Positions 15,101-26,079 of a DNA stretch of 64,000 nt are shown piece by piece (within the stretch, counting starts at the first letter, position 1; the number at the start of each line of letters is the position of its first letter). Below the pieces are notes generated by a model. The model was not told the DNA's origin and ran no database searches. It was given only the letters and a program-made list of their open reading frames with translations. Location: assembly GCA_030544235.1 (NCBI GenBank), contig CM060464.1:34863602-34927601 (forward strand), given 5' to 3'. Both the position numbers and the translations under genes were made by a program. Source of the DNA: Lepturacanthus savala. Lineage: Eukaryota > Chordata > Actinopteri > Scombriformes > Trichiuridae.

Positions 15101-15579
15101 ATGCATTCTCTCGGTCTGAAGAGCACAAAATGACAAAAAGCTATGTAAGCCTAAATCAGTACAATATTTTTATAGAAAATCTTATTTACCTTTTACTTTA
15201 TGTGAAATGGTATAGTTTTGGATCAGAAATTCACCTGGAAAAGCTATTGTTTTCATGTGGTTTGTGTTTTAAAGTTTTTATTGCTCCATTTGCATTCTCT
15301 CGGTCTGAAGAGCACAAAAAGACAAAAAGCTATGTAGGCCTAAATCAGTACAATATTTTTATAGAAAATCTTATTTACCTTTTACTTTATGTGAAATGGT
15401 ATAGTTTTGGATCAGAAATTCACCAGGAAAAGCTATTGTTTTCATGTGGTTTGTGTTTTAAAGTTTTTATTGCTCCATATGCATTCTCTCGGTCTGAAGA
15501 GCACAAAAAGACCAAATGCTATGTAGACCTAAATCAGTACAATATTTTTATAGAAAATCTTATTTACCTTTTACTTTAT

Positions 15580-16900
15580 GTGAAATGGTATAGTTTTGGA
15601 TCAGAAATTCACCTGGAAAAGCTATTGTTTTCATGTGGTTTGTGTTTTAAAGTTTTCATTGCTCCATTTGCATTCTCTCGGTCTGAAGAGCACAAAAAGA
15701 CAAAATGCTATGTAGGCCTAAATCAGTACAATATTTTTACAGAAAACCTCATTTACCATTTACTATATGTGAAATGGTATAGTTTTGGATCAGAAATTCA
15801 CCTGGAAAAGCTATTGTTTTCATGTGGTTTGTGTTTTAAAGTTTTTATTGCTCCATATGCATTCTCTCGGTCTGAAGAGCACAAAAAGACAAAATGCTAT
15901 GTAGACCTAAATCAGTACAATATTTTTATAGAAAATCTTATTTACCTTTTACTTTATGTGAAATGGTATTGTTTTGGATCAGAAATTCACCTGGAAAAGC
16001 TATTGTTTTCATGTGGTTTGTGTTTTAAAGTTTTTATTGCTCCATATGCATTCTCTCGGTCTGAAGAGCACAAAATGACAAAAAGCTATGTAGGCCTAAA
16101 TCAGTACAATATTTTTATAGAAAATCTTATTTACCTTTTACTTTATGTGAAATGGTATAGTTTTGGATCAGAAATTCACCTGGAAAAGCTATTGTTTTCA
16201 TGTGGTTTGTGTTTTAAAGTTTTCATTGCTCCATTTGCATTCTCTCGGTCTGAAGAGCACAAAAAGACAAAATGCTATGTAGGCCTAAATCAGTACAATA
16301 TTTTTACAGAAAACCTCATTTACCATTTACTATATGTGAAATGGTATAGTTTTGGATCAGAAATTCACCTGGAAAAGCTATTGTTTTCATGTGGTTTGTG
16401 TTTTAAAGTTTTTATTGCTCCATATGCATTCTCTCGGTCTGAAGAGCACAAAAAGACAAAATGCTATGTAGACCTAAATCAGTACAATATTTTTATAGAA
16501 AATCTTATTTACCTTTTACTTTATGTGAAATGGTATTGTTTTGGATCAGAAATTCACCTGGAAAAGCTATTGTTTTCATGTGGTTTGTGTTTTAAAGTTT
16601 TTATTGCTCCATATGCATTCTCTCGGTCTGAAGAGCACAAAATGACAAAAAGCTATGTAGGCCTAAATCAGTACAATATTTTTATAGAAAATCTTATTTA
16701 CCTTTTACTTTATGTGAAATGGTATAGTTTTGGATCAGAAATTCACCTGGAAAAGCTATTGTTTTCATGTGGTTTGTGTTTTAAAGTTTTTATTGCTCCA
16801 TTTGCATTCTCTCGGTCTGAAGAGCACAAAAAGACAAAATGCTATGTAGGCCTAAATCAGTACAATATTTTTACAGAAAACCTCATTTACCATTTACTAT
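15580..16900 (+). repeat. Trimeric (567-bp) higher-order tract
   Basis: Three monomer kinds follow in fixed order: one with TTTGCATTC and ACAGAAAACC, one with TATGTAGACC, and one with GGTATTGTTT plus CACAAAATGAC. GGTATTG occurs at 14831, 15965 and 16532, and AAAATGAC at 14371, 15127, 16072 and 16639. The last interval of both markers is 567 bp (3 x 189). Earlier copies of the same kinds occur in looser order from about 13500. Confidence 0.75.
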
Positions 16901-17344
16901 ATGTGAAATGGTATAGTTTTGGATCAGAAATTCACCTGGAAAAGCTATTGTTTTCATGTGGTTTGTGTTTTAAAGTTTTTATTGCTCCATTTGCATTCTC
17001 TCGGTCTGAAGAGCACAAAAAGACAAAATGCTATGTAGGCCTAAATCAGTACAATATTTTTACAGAAAATCTTATTTACCTTTTACTTTATGTGAAATGG
17101 TATAGTTTTGGATCAGAAATTCACCAGGAAAAGCTATTGTTTTCATGTGGTTTGTGTTTTAAAGTTTTTATTGCTCCATATGCATTCTCTCGGTCTGAAG
17201 AGCACAAAAAGACAAAAAGCTATGTAGGCCTAAATCAGTACAATATTTTTATAGAAAATCTTATTTACCTTTTACTTTATGTGAAATGGTATAGTTTTGG
17301 ATCAGAAATTCACCTGGGAAAGCTATTGTTTTCATGTGGTTCAT

Positions 17345-17515
17345 GTTAAAGTTTATATGGCTCCAGAATCTTTCTCTCAGTCTGAAGAGCACAATAAGAT
17401 AGAAAGCTGTCGGCTTGTCGGCCTAATCAGTGCAATATTTTTTACAGAAAATCTTATTTACCTTTCATTTTATGTGCAATGGTATAGTTTTGGATTAGAA
17501 ATTCACCTGGGAAAG
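17345..17515 (+). repeat. Degenerate edge monomer of the satellite
   Basis: The last monomer diverges sharply from the rest: it carries CTCCAGAATCTTTCTCTCAG and CAATAAGATAGAAAGC with several small indels. Reversed edge monomers near 60130-60190 and 45290-45310 share features such as the AGAAAGCTTCTGGAGCC/AGATTCTGGATCC class. Satellite edges are therefore old and homologous at three sites, whereas the array interior is young and homogenised. Confidence 0.8.
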
Positions 17516-17890
17516 TCCGATATCGTTTTCCAGACATCCAGAATCCAGACATCTATAGAAACAAAGTGAAATTCTTTTGGCATAAAGGTCACCACTGGGG
17601 TTATTACAGGAACGGCACAAAGGCGACAGAAGGCCACATGAATTTAAATCATTTCATCAAGAAGCCATGGGAAGGTCTTGTTCAATCTCAAATATAAGGC
17701 TTTACATACACCAGTGGGTACAAGGAAGAACAACTGTGTCAACAACAGTGGTCAAACGCACTCTAGTGCCTGAAATGCCTATACTAACGTTAAATTAAGT
17801 TAAAATGTATTGTGAGTATGTAATGATGTTGTTGTTGAAATCAATGTCTGTAATGATGAGAAGTAAAGTTAAAGAAAAACTAGACAATTC
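17516..17890 (+). other. Satellite-flanking unit with a short open frame (copy 1)
   Basis: Directly after the satellite comes CCAGACATCCAGAATCC and about 370 bp of non-satellite sequence. Reversed versions lie beside the satellite at 44600-44977 and, truncated, at 59870-60028. One frame reads FFWHKGHHWGYYRN through NLNHFIKKPWEGLVQSQ and then meets TAA; the copy at 44726-44926 has TTA there and stays open to a later TAG. I do not recognise the protein. Between these two copies amino-acid changes outnumber silent ones about two to one, so there is no sign of selection. It may be the end of an unknown element that carries the satellite with it. Confidence 0.6.
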
Positions 17891-18035
17891 ACGCAGAAAT
17901 TGTGAGTTGGGTCTGGGCTGTCGGGGGTCCTTGCTGGAGTTTTATAATGGTCGTGATACCTTGGATGGGATGCTGGGGTCCTCTTTATTAATACTACAAA
18001 GTTTGATGGTTGTGGGGACTTTAGATCCAAAGTTA

Positions 18036-19742
18036 TTGATGAAAAACTATTGACCAATCAGCTTTCATGCCTTTCAGAGAAATCAGCTCAGCCACGAAGC
18101 TGTGGTGTTTCCATGGTGATGATGACGACCTCTCTGACACAGACCAACTGCTTCTAACTCAAAAATTCTGAATATTATATTATATATATATATATATTTT
18201 CCCAACATCATCACTGAGGAGGGTATTCTTATGAGATGCCATGTCTTTGATATGTAGCTATATACCTCCTTAATACATTATTTTATTTAAAATAATTTAT
18301 TCATGTATTTATGTCAGTTGCATAAAATATCTATATGTAATGTATTAATATCCATGTATAACATACTTAACCTAAAACCTTCACAGTACATCTATGTATG
18401 TTATTAAAATCCTCAGACATTAGATTCTAGATTCAAAGTTCACTTTATTGTCATTTCACTCCACATTTACATTCAGTCTGAAATTAAATTGCTTCTCATC
18501 ATTGACATTACATAAAAAATGGTGATTAAATGATTACTAAAAAATTCTATCTATAAAAAAAATATATTTTCAATCACATATTTAAAAACAGTATTTCACA
18601 GCATTAATAACCAAATAATTTCAGAGGTTCAGTAAAAAGTGCTTCAATGTCTCCAATCCAGTGCTGTTTAAAGTAGTTCAGACATGTCCTTAAATCAGTT
18701 CAAACCATGTCCTTGGTTGTTGTCCGCAATATGGGGGGGGGGGGGTTTGGGGGGTTCAGGGTATCAGTGAGTGTGTGTGGGGGGGGGATTCAGTCCACTT
18801 GAAGCCCTACAGCTTGTAAAACCTGTTGATCATAGTGAAGGGTGGAGTGGGTCTTTGATTGGAGGTAGCTGTGTGAATGCATTGCTGTTGGTAGAGCGCC
18901 ATCAGGATGAGACAGGAGCAGCAACGGTTCTGTAGGCAGTCTTCATCAGTCCTAATTGGCTGTTTTTGTTGTCCATGGAAACTACAGCTCCTGAACCAGG
19001 AAGTGATGTTGTAGGTCAGGATGCTGTCAGTGGAGCCGCTGTAGAAGGTGGTAAAGTGAGCAGACCAGTTACTATCAATGACCATTAAAATTCTTTAGTG
19101 ATATTACAGTGTAGATGCATTAACTGGAAAAACACAACAACCAAGCAGATTATAAAATGACTAATAAGTCTTGCTTGTTCTCTACTCCTATTCCATGTTT
19201 CTCCACAGTAAGTCAACGTGGTCATTGTTAGAATGATGCATATAAGTTATCCCATATTTACTCATTTCCATTCTTTTATTCTTTGTTCTGCATAACATGA
19301 CAGTATAAGTTTGTGTGTGTATCTTCCAGGTGGACAATGGAGATGTTGCAGCTGTTGACTTGACCAAGATCTGAACTTCCTTCCAACTGTTCAATGATTT
19401 TACCAGGTTCCTGTCGTAATGACAAGAATACCTACCTAACTTTAGCTGACCTGTTTACATTCTAGAGAAAGGAAAACAAAACCTTGTATTAGTTAGACAT
19501 TTACGACAGTTTATGTTGTTGCTGGCCATTCCCCCTCCCCTTAGAAGCAACAACATCATGTAACTAGGGACCACCCTAAGGAAATAAAAAGAGGGTTCTG
19601 GCAGAGATATGGTTAGAGCGGGTTGGAGACTGCAACTGAGCATCTCTCTGTCCATTCTCCTCACCAGTATGAAATCTTAATATCTTCTCTTCTCCTGTGT
19701 GTGTTTTTAAATGTTTTAGGTTGTTTGAACCTGGACAGTCAT
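18036..19742. repeat. Outer inverted repeat, left arm
   Basis: This segment is the reverse complement of about 58164-59870. Matched landmarks are CTGACACAGACCAACTGC (18140 versus about 59760), the block ending CATTGATAGTAACTGG (about 19075 versus 58875) and the LTR (19226 versus 58726). Numerous small indels and substitutions separate the arms, and the right arm lacks roughly 370 bp matching 17669-18036. It includes a G-rich tract at 18734-18790 and a 'GACAATAAAGTGAAC'-like poly-A region. No gene is recognised. Confidence 0.85.
19226..19737 (+). mobile_element. Solo LTR of a retrovirus-like element (copy 1)
   Basis: The 512-bp segment begins TGTTAGAATG, ends CCTGGACA, and is flanked by a perfect 5-bp duplication, GTCAT, at 19221-19225 and 19738-19742. 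An AATAAA poly-A signal lies inside. Related LTRs sit at 56691-57173 (same orientation) and 58164-58726 (opposite orientation). No internal retroviral sequence adjoins it, so it is a solo LTR. The outer flank of the LTR at 58726 is ATGAC, the reverse complement of GTCAT, so this is the duplicated counterpart of that provirus. Confidence 0.9.
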
Positions 19743-20900
19743 CAGCTGGATTTGGCACACCATGAACTTGTCAGCAGCACTTAAAGACAAAATAAATAAA
19801 ACATTTAGTGTTAATGTTTGCAGGTATGACAGTATTTGGTGATAGACAATCTGAAATGAGTCTTACTTTCGGCAGGATGAGATTCCTGTAGAGGCTCATG
19901 TGGGCGTGACTTGTAAGTTGTACTTTAATCCTTCTTCAAGCAGACAGGTTATATTGAGCAGTCATCTCACAGGAATTGGAGAGTCAGGGAGAGTCAGGGA
20001 GAAAAAAAAAACAAACCAACATCAGGTTAAAACTATCAACATCGTCATTTAATGAAGAATCATCAGTGCAATGACCATCAAATATTTTACTCACCTTGTT
20101 TCTGTATGTGTGGAACTTCCAACCTCAGCCAACATCACATGTTACCAGGCTGTAGGGCTATTTACCCTTAGCTGGGACAGTGGTTGACGGACACCAGGAC
20201 TTGTCCACAGTGGTGGTCCTGGATGCCGCGTCTCTGGGGCCCACTGCTGCTCCAAGATCCCCATACAGTTCAGCTTGGGACCGTGAGGTACCCAGTTTCC
20301 GTGCATGGCCCCGGGGAGGCACTGTAGGAGTCTTGGTAGTGGAGAGGCTATATACTGGCTTTCACCCTCCGTTAAGAAGGCTAACCAGCAGCAGTAGGTG
20401 TAACATGCAGGATCGCAGGGTTACTGCACGAGACGCTTCACACATACACTGTGTTAGCACACAACACTGTGTACAAACACCCACACACACACGGGACAAA
20501 CATTTAACAAGACAAAGTGGCATTTGTTGTATTGGCCAAGTTAAACATGATCATGCAGCGTTACTTTTAGCTGCTAAATTAATAATAGCAGTTGTAAATC
20601 AGATTAGTCAATTTGCAATTATATTAACATTACAGTCATCAGATCACTCTCAAGTTCTTCTGTTAGCTTAACATTAAACTACTTAACTGAACATTGAAGT
20701 ACTTAAGTGAACATTAAACTAAGCACTTAACTGAACACCGAACTGCACAGTGACGACTTTCAAAGTCTCAAGGGGACAACCAAAACTATATAAAATGCAT
20801 CAATATGTAGCTGCAGTATTTGGCAAATGCAGACAGACATGCGGCACAGGACAAACAAATGGGTGGGGTGGTGGAGAGAGGGATACAGAGAGCGTACCCG
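19743..20900. other. Intergenic stretch, nothing firmly recognised
   Basis: The stretch is AT-rich with short repeated phrases such as GAGTCAGGGA twice near 19980, and a GC-richer part at 20100-20420. An open frame at 20180-20671 exists on the plus strand but resembles nothing I know and shows no splice or start context. Near-identical phrases of the type ACTTAACTGAACA repeat at 20680-20745. Confidence 0.4.
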
Positions 20901-20929
20901 TGCTCTGTTTCTATCTGCACCACAAGAGG

Positions 20930-21760
20930 AGTTGCAAAAGGAAAAAGACCAGTACTGCCAAACACCAACTTGATTGGGACCTGTCGCCGAACCGCTACCC
21001 TCTTGCTCATGGGTTCCTTGACTCGTGCAATGTAAACCAGCATGTCCGGCGGCCCGAGAACCTTTTTCCGAAACTTTTGATGAGCCTCTGGATTGTTCAA
21101 TTCCAGTCCGATCAGCTTCACAGTTTCGGGTAGGTCCATATACATGCACAGGTGATTGTGCCGAAAGCGCCGCTGACGAGGCCATCCTCGATGTCGACGT
21201 TCCTCGTCACCATGACACGCGCGCCGACTTTGATGTTGTCCGGCAGATCCCTCCTGTTGCCCTTGAAGCCCCAGGGGATCCTTCCGATAATCCTCCACAG
21301 GAATGTTGACGACAGTCAACCCAAGGGCTGCAACGGTGGTTGCGTCGTGGGCGTCCACCTCCTTGTTTGTCGCAAAGATGTGAAGGGCATCCACCGGACG
21401 ATGTTGGCCATCGACAACACACTGCTCGAGCGGAGCTTTGTCGTTGACGGAAAGTGGTTCGTTCTTCTGCTTTGTGCGCAGTCTGTTCAACAGCTCAGCA
21501 AAAGACCGGTCGTCCTTTTGCCACATGATTTCCGTCAAGGTGACCATCTGGAAAGAACTCCAGAGGTCAAGGAAATGATCCTCACGCACACAGAGCGGCT
21601 TGGCCCTGCCAAGGGGCGGCAGCTAGTAGAAGTCCCCAACCGTCAAGACCGACATGCCTCCAAAGGGCCTCTTGTTGCCTTTGATTTGTTGCAACCGCCA
21701 GTGCACAGGCAAAGAGGTCCTTGGAAATCATAGAGATCTCGTCAATGATCAAGATTTAAC
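20930..21760 (-). pseudogene. Pif1-family helicase fragment, Helitron-like
   Basis: Reading the minus strand, a Walker-B-like motif LIIDEISM near 21755-21735 is followed, after frameshifts, by a block matching the Pif1/RecD-type helicase found in fish Helitron-like elements: a tryptophan-rich LREDHFLDLW-type segment, LLNRLRTKQKNEPLS, then DALHIFATNKEVD. The best continuous frame is 20786-21589. The Walker A region is absent, and the expected late motif around VHKTQG is replaced by unrelated residues near 20970. Pif1 helicases unwind DNA; in Helitrons the domain sits behind a Rep nuclease. This copy is truncated and frameshifted and cannot be functional. An alternative source is another transposon carrying a Pif1 domain. 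Confidence 0.6.
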
Positions 21761-21769
21761 TTCGTCCAA

Positions 21770-22290
21770 CGCGCTGCCGGAAAGCAAGGTCTGTGCTTTA
21801 CCGCGTCTGGATGTAAGACTTCTGATGCTGCTGGAAAGCAGGGTTGTTTCTGTACTGGTTGCGGATGTAAGATTTCATTGCAGATTTCTGCCGTTGCCGG
21901 GAAGCAAGGTCAGTCTTGTACCGCATTTGAATGTGTGATTTCTGCCGCTCCCGGAAAGCAAGATTGGTGCTGTACTGCTTCCGAACGCAAGACTTCATTG
22001 AAGATTTATGACGCGGTTGGAATACAGGGTCAGTGTTCTACCGCTTCATTAAGTAAGTCCTCTTTTTGTGCCGATGCTGAATATAGCTTGCCCTCATTGC
22101 CTGTAACTTCTTCTCCTGAAATTCTGATCTACTGGCATATTGCAGTTTTTCAGACTGACGTCTGCCAGTGGTTCTCTTTTCACCAGAAGGCAGACGTTTG
22201 CTGATCGCACTTGCTCGACGTGCAGTTTTCCTGCATCTGCTCGAGCCAACTCTTGAAACGTACTGCTTTGTTTTCTCACACAACTACACC
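21770..22290 (-). pseudogene. Basic-repeat N-terminal region of the Helitron-like protein
   Basis: The minus strand encodes a run of short repeats of the type 'Y-x5-AFRxRQKS' (examples at 21798-21998: NLAFRERQKS, DLASRQRQKS, NPAFQQHQKS), preceded at 22038-22283 by an Arg/Lys-rich stretch ending KLQAMRASYIQHRHKK. Such basic repeat arrays precede the catalytic part of fish Helitron-like proteins. Here the last repeat runs almost directly into the Walker-B motif near 21760, so the nuclease and first helicase part are deleted. Stops and frame changes separate the pieces. Confidence 0.55.
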
Positions 22291-22536
22291 AACGCTGGTG
22301 TAGTTGGTTGGACGCTGGGTCTGGCACAGAGTGAGAACCGTGTCAGCTTCACATTCTGAGGTGTTTCCTTCAAGAAAAACTGTACGTTGGAAGACCTCCT
22401 GACCACAGCTTTGGTCCAATGCAGCATCTGGAATGATAATCAAATCGTCTCCCAGTTCAAGGGTGTCACCATCTAGAAGAAACGCACTTGGTTCGGTTTC
22501 AGCTTCTGACAAGACTGCAACTGCAACTTCAAACAT
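22276..22536 (-). pseudogene. Acidic N-terminal open frame of the same element
   Basis: An 86-residue frame starts MFEVAVAVLSEAE and runs through LELGDDLIIIPD and CEADTVLTLCQ to a stop just before the basic-repeat region. It is acidic, with no signal peptide or membrane segment. Its position suggests it is the start of the Helitron-like protein or a separate small gene of that element. I recall similar starts in fish repeat-associated proteins, but family and function remain unknown. Confidence 0.45.
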
Positions 22537-22594
22537 GTTCTGAAATCAATCATGGAATTATCTAGTCATAATACGTCAAAGTAACTTACATTGC

Positions 22595-23830
22595 TGCAGG
22601 CAGCCCGGGCGGTGGTCACCAGCCTCTAGAAGTCCATAGCTGAATCTGAAAGAGAAACTCTACGGTCCAGGTTATTACCGGGGGCCAACACAATGACTGC
22701 CTCGGGAGTGCGAGGCAGAGATAAATTTCATACCTCGACCTCTACGGCGTTGGCCTTGGCTCCAGGGATGGAGAGGAGACCAAAGGAGATCCACCCCGGC
22801 ATGGCCACGATTCCCTCCACGATTGAACGCAGATGGGAATTGCCAACCGTGAGGATAAACTGCAAAAGAAAAGAATTGTTTAAGATGTGCAAATCCTCTA
22901 AAGTTAGTCTGACATTAATTAGTCTCCAAAAACTGGGACCGAGCCGTACCTTGTCTGTTGACGGCGGAGGAACCATGACCCTCTTGGTGTGCTTGGTGTA
23001 GTAGGACCTGGGCCAGGTCACCGGACGGTGACGCCTGCCACAACCCCGACCTGTAGAAATACAACAAAGGAGATCAAAGTCTGGAACATTTTACATGAAA
23101 AAAGCCCAGATAACTGTTTACTGATGACTCACGAACCAACACGTTATAAACACATTAAAGTAAAAAGAGTGGGTCACGTAACAGGCCAGAAGCCAGGGAC
23201 AGGGAGGAGGAGGTCCGACCTGGGGGACACCTGCCGAGCAGCAGGGACTAACAGGCAGGGCATCTGATGAATGCAAACAGCAATGACAACAGTCAAGATT
23301 CACTCATTGGAGGATGATTCATTAGAAATGATAACCAACCAACCAACCAAATAACCAACCAGAGGGAGACTTACCTTTGCAGTTGGGGACTCTGTGGCGA
23401 TGGTCCTCAGGGTCCAGACTCCAGGGGGTGGGGGCGGGGTCACAGGCGGGGTCATCTGAAATCAAGAAAACAATAGCCAGGCTTTAAGAGCTTCAATGTT
23501 GTTGCAAAGATCAGTATTGTAGAGGCAGACTGTCAGAGGACTGGATGATGATGCTGGTTTTGATGTGTAAATGGTGACATGGTTTTGAGAAGACGTGGGA
23601 TGTGGATGGTGCAGTTACCTCGTGGAACTGAGGGTCCAGCGGCCTCCAGCGCAGCGTCCGGGCCCGGGAGCGCTTCCCCTTCCCCAAGTTCCAAATAAAG
23701 TTAGTAAATGTGGTGAAAATGGTAGAGATGTATGGAATGATTGTTCTTGTGTGACAGGTGTGTGGGTGTGTGTAAATGCAGGTATGTGTGTGTGAAACCT
23801 GAGGCGGAGCTGCAGGAGAGAAGAGGACCA
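22595..23830 (-). pseudogene. SGNH-like transposon-associated gene, decayed, multi-exon
   Basis: Minus-strand exons with good borders: 23375-23455 (81 nt), 22950-23050 (101 nt, ending VPPPSTDK) and 22595-22859. The last begins FILTVGNSHLRSIVEGIVA and continues to PEAVIVLAPGNNL. GNSHLR is the block-I-like motif of SGNH/GDSL-type hydrolases (usually GDSHLR in the fish repeat family I recall). An upstream part may lie at 23615-23700 (RARTLRWRPLDPQFHE). A TGA just after the VEVEV segment and a TAG after SAMDF interrupt the last exon, so this is a pseudogene. It lies directly upstream of the Helitron-like frames on the same strand and may belong to the same element. Confidence 0.5.
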
Positions 23831-24698
23831 CCACAAATGTTATTACTGATTATATTAACTACATTGACTCACATTAACATTTAGTTTACTGATATAATTT
23901 AACTACAGCAACTCACAACAGTAAGAACACAATCTATCAAACAAATCAGTTAATGACATTATGATCACATTAACATGTTAACACACATCAGTTAAAGACA
24001 TCAAAATCACATGACTATGTTCAACTACACACACACACCCCAGTTAAATACAATCAAATCACATGACTACACAGCAAAATCTGCAGTGTTGTTTTTTCAG
24101 TGTAAATAATTTTGAGTTGGTGGGTGTTGATTTTGGTGTTATTTTAACACTTTTAGTGATAAAAAAGCTCTGCGGGCAGTGTTAATCAAGCAAGTGACAT
24201 GTTAGCACCTGTGACTGAGTTACATTCACTCCTGGCTGTGTTGATGTAAATATCCGGACCATTAACCAAAACGAAGAAGAAGACAATATCCGGTTCGCGG
24301 GCATTTCTACCTCACAACGGTTGGAAGCGGGAGAAATAGGAGGAGACATCAGCCTAGACTGTGTAATCTACGGTTTAAATAAGGTAAGAACTGGATATAT
24401 TACCTTCTACATGATTGTAATGACATGTGTGTGATGCGACTCTGTTGTGAGATGTGAATTACATCATCTCCTACACCTTGCAAGCTTCACTGTTTGTAGC
24501 TTGCAAGGTAATAACATTCGGAATCGCTACCTCGAGGTGGTTGCTTGCAGTAAAACAAACTTGTTGAGAGTAATTTTTCCAGCCAAATACTGAGTATCTG
24601 AAAGAAATGTGATAACGGGGTTTCCCCATGAATTAGATGTATCCTGGTGCTCATTGGTGGAGGTGAGCGAATACGGTAAGGTGACACGTTAGATGGGG

Positions 24699-24794
24699 AT
24701 CTGGCTATTGCCAGTGTTGCGTTTGGGAGGATCCGGCTAATGTCGGTGTTGCGTTCGGGAGGATCTGGCTAGTATCAGTGTTGCGTTCGGGAGG
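24699..24794. repeat. 32-bp tandem repeat, three copies
   Basis: ATCTGGCTATTGCCAGTG... followed by GTTGCGTTTGGGAGG repeats three times at 32-bp spacing with a few substitutions, in the 5' subterminal part of the CACTA-like element. Subterminal repeats are common transposase-binding sites in CACTA elements; that role here is inference. Confidence 0.75.
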
Positions 24795-26079
24795 ACCTTC
24801 AATCCTGCAAATAAAAGAAACAGAGCTGCAAATAAAAGAAAACTACACAACGGAAGTGTGTGTGGGACTATTGGGACTAGTGGGATTATTGGCAGTGCAC
24901 CTGTAGTTATTCAGAATACGAAAAAAACGAAGAAAAGGTTATGATAAGAAAAGGTTACGATATGATCATTATGGCCGGCGAGGATGATTGATGAAGAAGA
25001 CTGGAGTTTCCGCGCATGTGCGGGTTGTTGTTATTCTCCCTGTGACTGAGAGGGATGTATGTTCACTTGCTCAGCTTCCGCTGCACATAGAGATCAATGT
25101 AATCCATCTAGTTAAGAGGATGGTTTAAATTGTTTTCAATAGTTTTTTTTGACTGCTGCTCAAGGTAAAGTACCAAAATACCAAGAAGTACATCCGATTA
25201 ATGTCAGGATTCACCTTTGTGGATTTCCTTGCTCAAGGTGAGTAGCCATCTCATAGTTGCCCTCATAACAATACACAAGGACTGATGTTTTTGGGATGAC
25301 TATATTTTATGTTAAATTTCGGTATCTATCTGCCCTCCAAAACATTTTGCATATACACACTTGTGTTCGTAATGATGGAAATTCAACATTCCCATGCTGT
25401 GGTGTTGTTCAAATCAAAACATGTAACTTCAGAAGTTAAAATCACCATGTCTTTTTAAAATCTGTTTTAATAAACGTGTTCTCTCTACAGTCAGAAACAA
25501 GCTTGGGCTTCCTGATGCTATGGAACTGGATGCTTTTGATGAAACAGACAAACTAATTGAGGAAGACATTTTTTCTGAACTGATAGAGGCCAGTCCAGAT
25601 TAATGCCTTACAGTACGTGAGAGAATCCCTGATGCAGATAGTTACATTTCTCCGTTATCCCTGAACTGTGTAGAAACAAAAACAAAAAACAACCATATCC
25701 CAATCAGTTAAAAGCTGGGAGTAACAATTGGCCAAATATGGAAAAAAACAAAAAACGTGATTTCTACAGGTGTATGATTGGTGTAAGCCTTTATAATTGG
25801 CGTTCTTTAAACTGTATGTTTGAAAAATTAGTTTTTTGTAACCTCATTCTGATCTCTTGAAATATATTATCCACCCAGCTCAGACCCTTGAGGAAAACCT
25901 CTTTCTTGAGATACAGATTGCTCCTGATCCAAGTGCCACAATACAAGACAGCAATTCAGGGGAAGGCGAGTCTCATTGTAATATCATTTGTAATGCTGTT
26001 TCCCAATTATCAGTTTAGATCTCATGTCTCTGCCTCTACTCATCATCTCTGTCTCTACTTTAATATGATTTTCAAAAAA

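Larger units (their letters stand above)
1..17515 (+). repeat. 189-bp satellite array, about 92 tandem monomers
   Basis: The same unit recurs every 189 bp without interruption, for example the GCACAAAAAG motif at 1 and 190. Monomers differ at a limited set of sites: tat/ttt before GCATTCTC, AGC/TGC before TATGTAG, ggc/gac, ata/aca/aga in the ATATTTTT segment, and ctt/cat. The unit is AT-rich with A5 tracts about one helical turn apart (CACAAAAAGACAAAAAGC), which would favour bent DNA. The length is close to one nucleosome repeat, as in many centromeric or pericentromeric satellites; a centromeric role is inference. Single-base indels are rare (an extra A near 376, an extra T near 13467). Because 189 is a multiple of three, one frame stays open for long stretches; I regard that as incidental. 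Confidence 0.98.

Noticed and set aside
1..17515. CRISPR-like or protein-repeat gene reading of the regular array
   Set aside because: Units are contiguous 189-bp monomers without unique spacers, variants are mostly amino-acid changing, several monomers contain TAA, and many apparent starts are GTG, which eukaryotes do not normally use. It is a satellite.
18807..19085. Mirrored frames at 18807-19085 (-) and 58869-59126 (+) as a conserved gene
   Set aside because: Conservation between them is explained by the inverted duplication. One copy ends differently because of indels, and no start, splice or domain evidence supports a gene.
20180..20671. 163-aa plus-strand frame
   Set aside because: No recognisable domain, no splice context, low-complexity composition; probably chance in a GC-richer patch.
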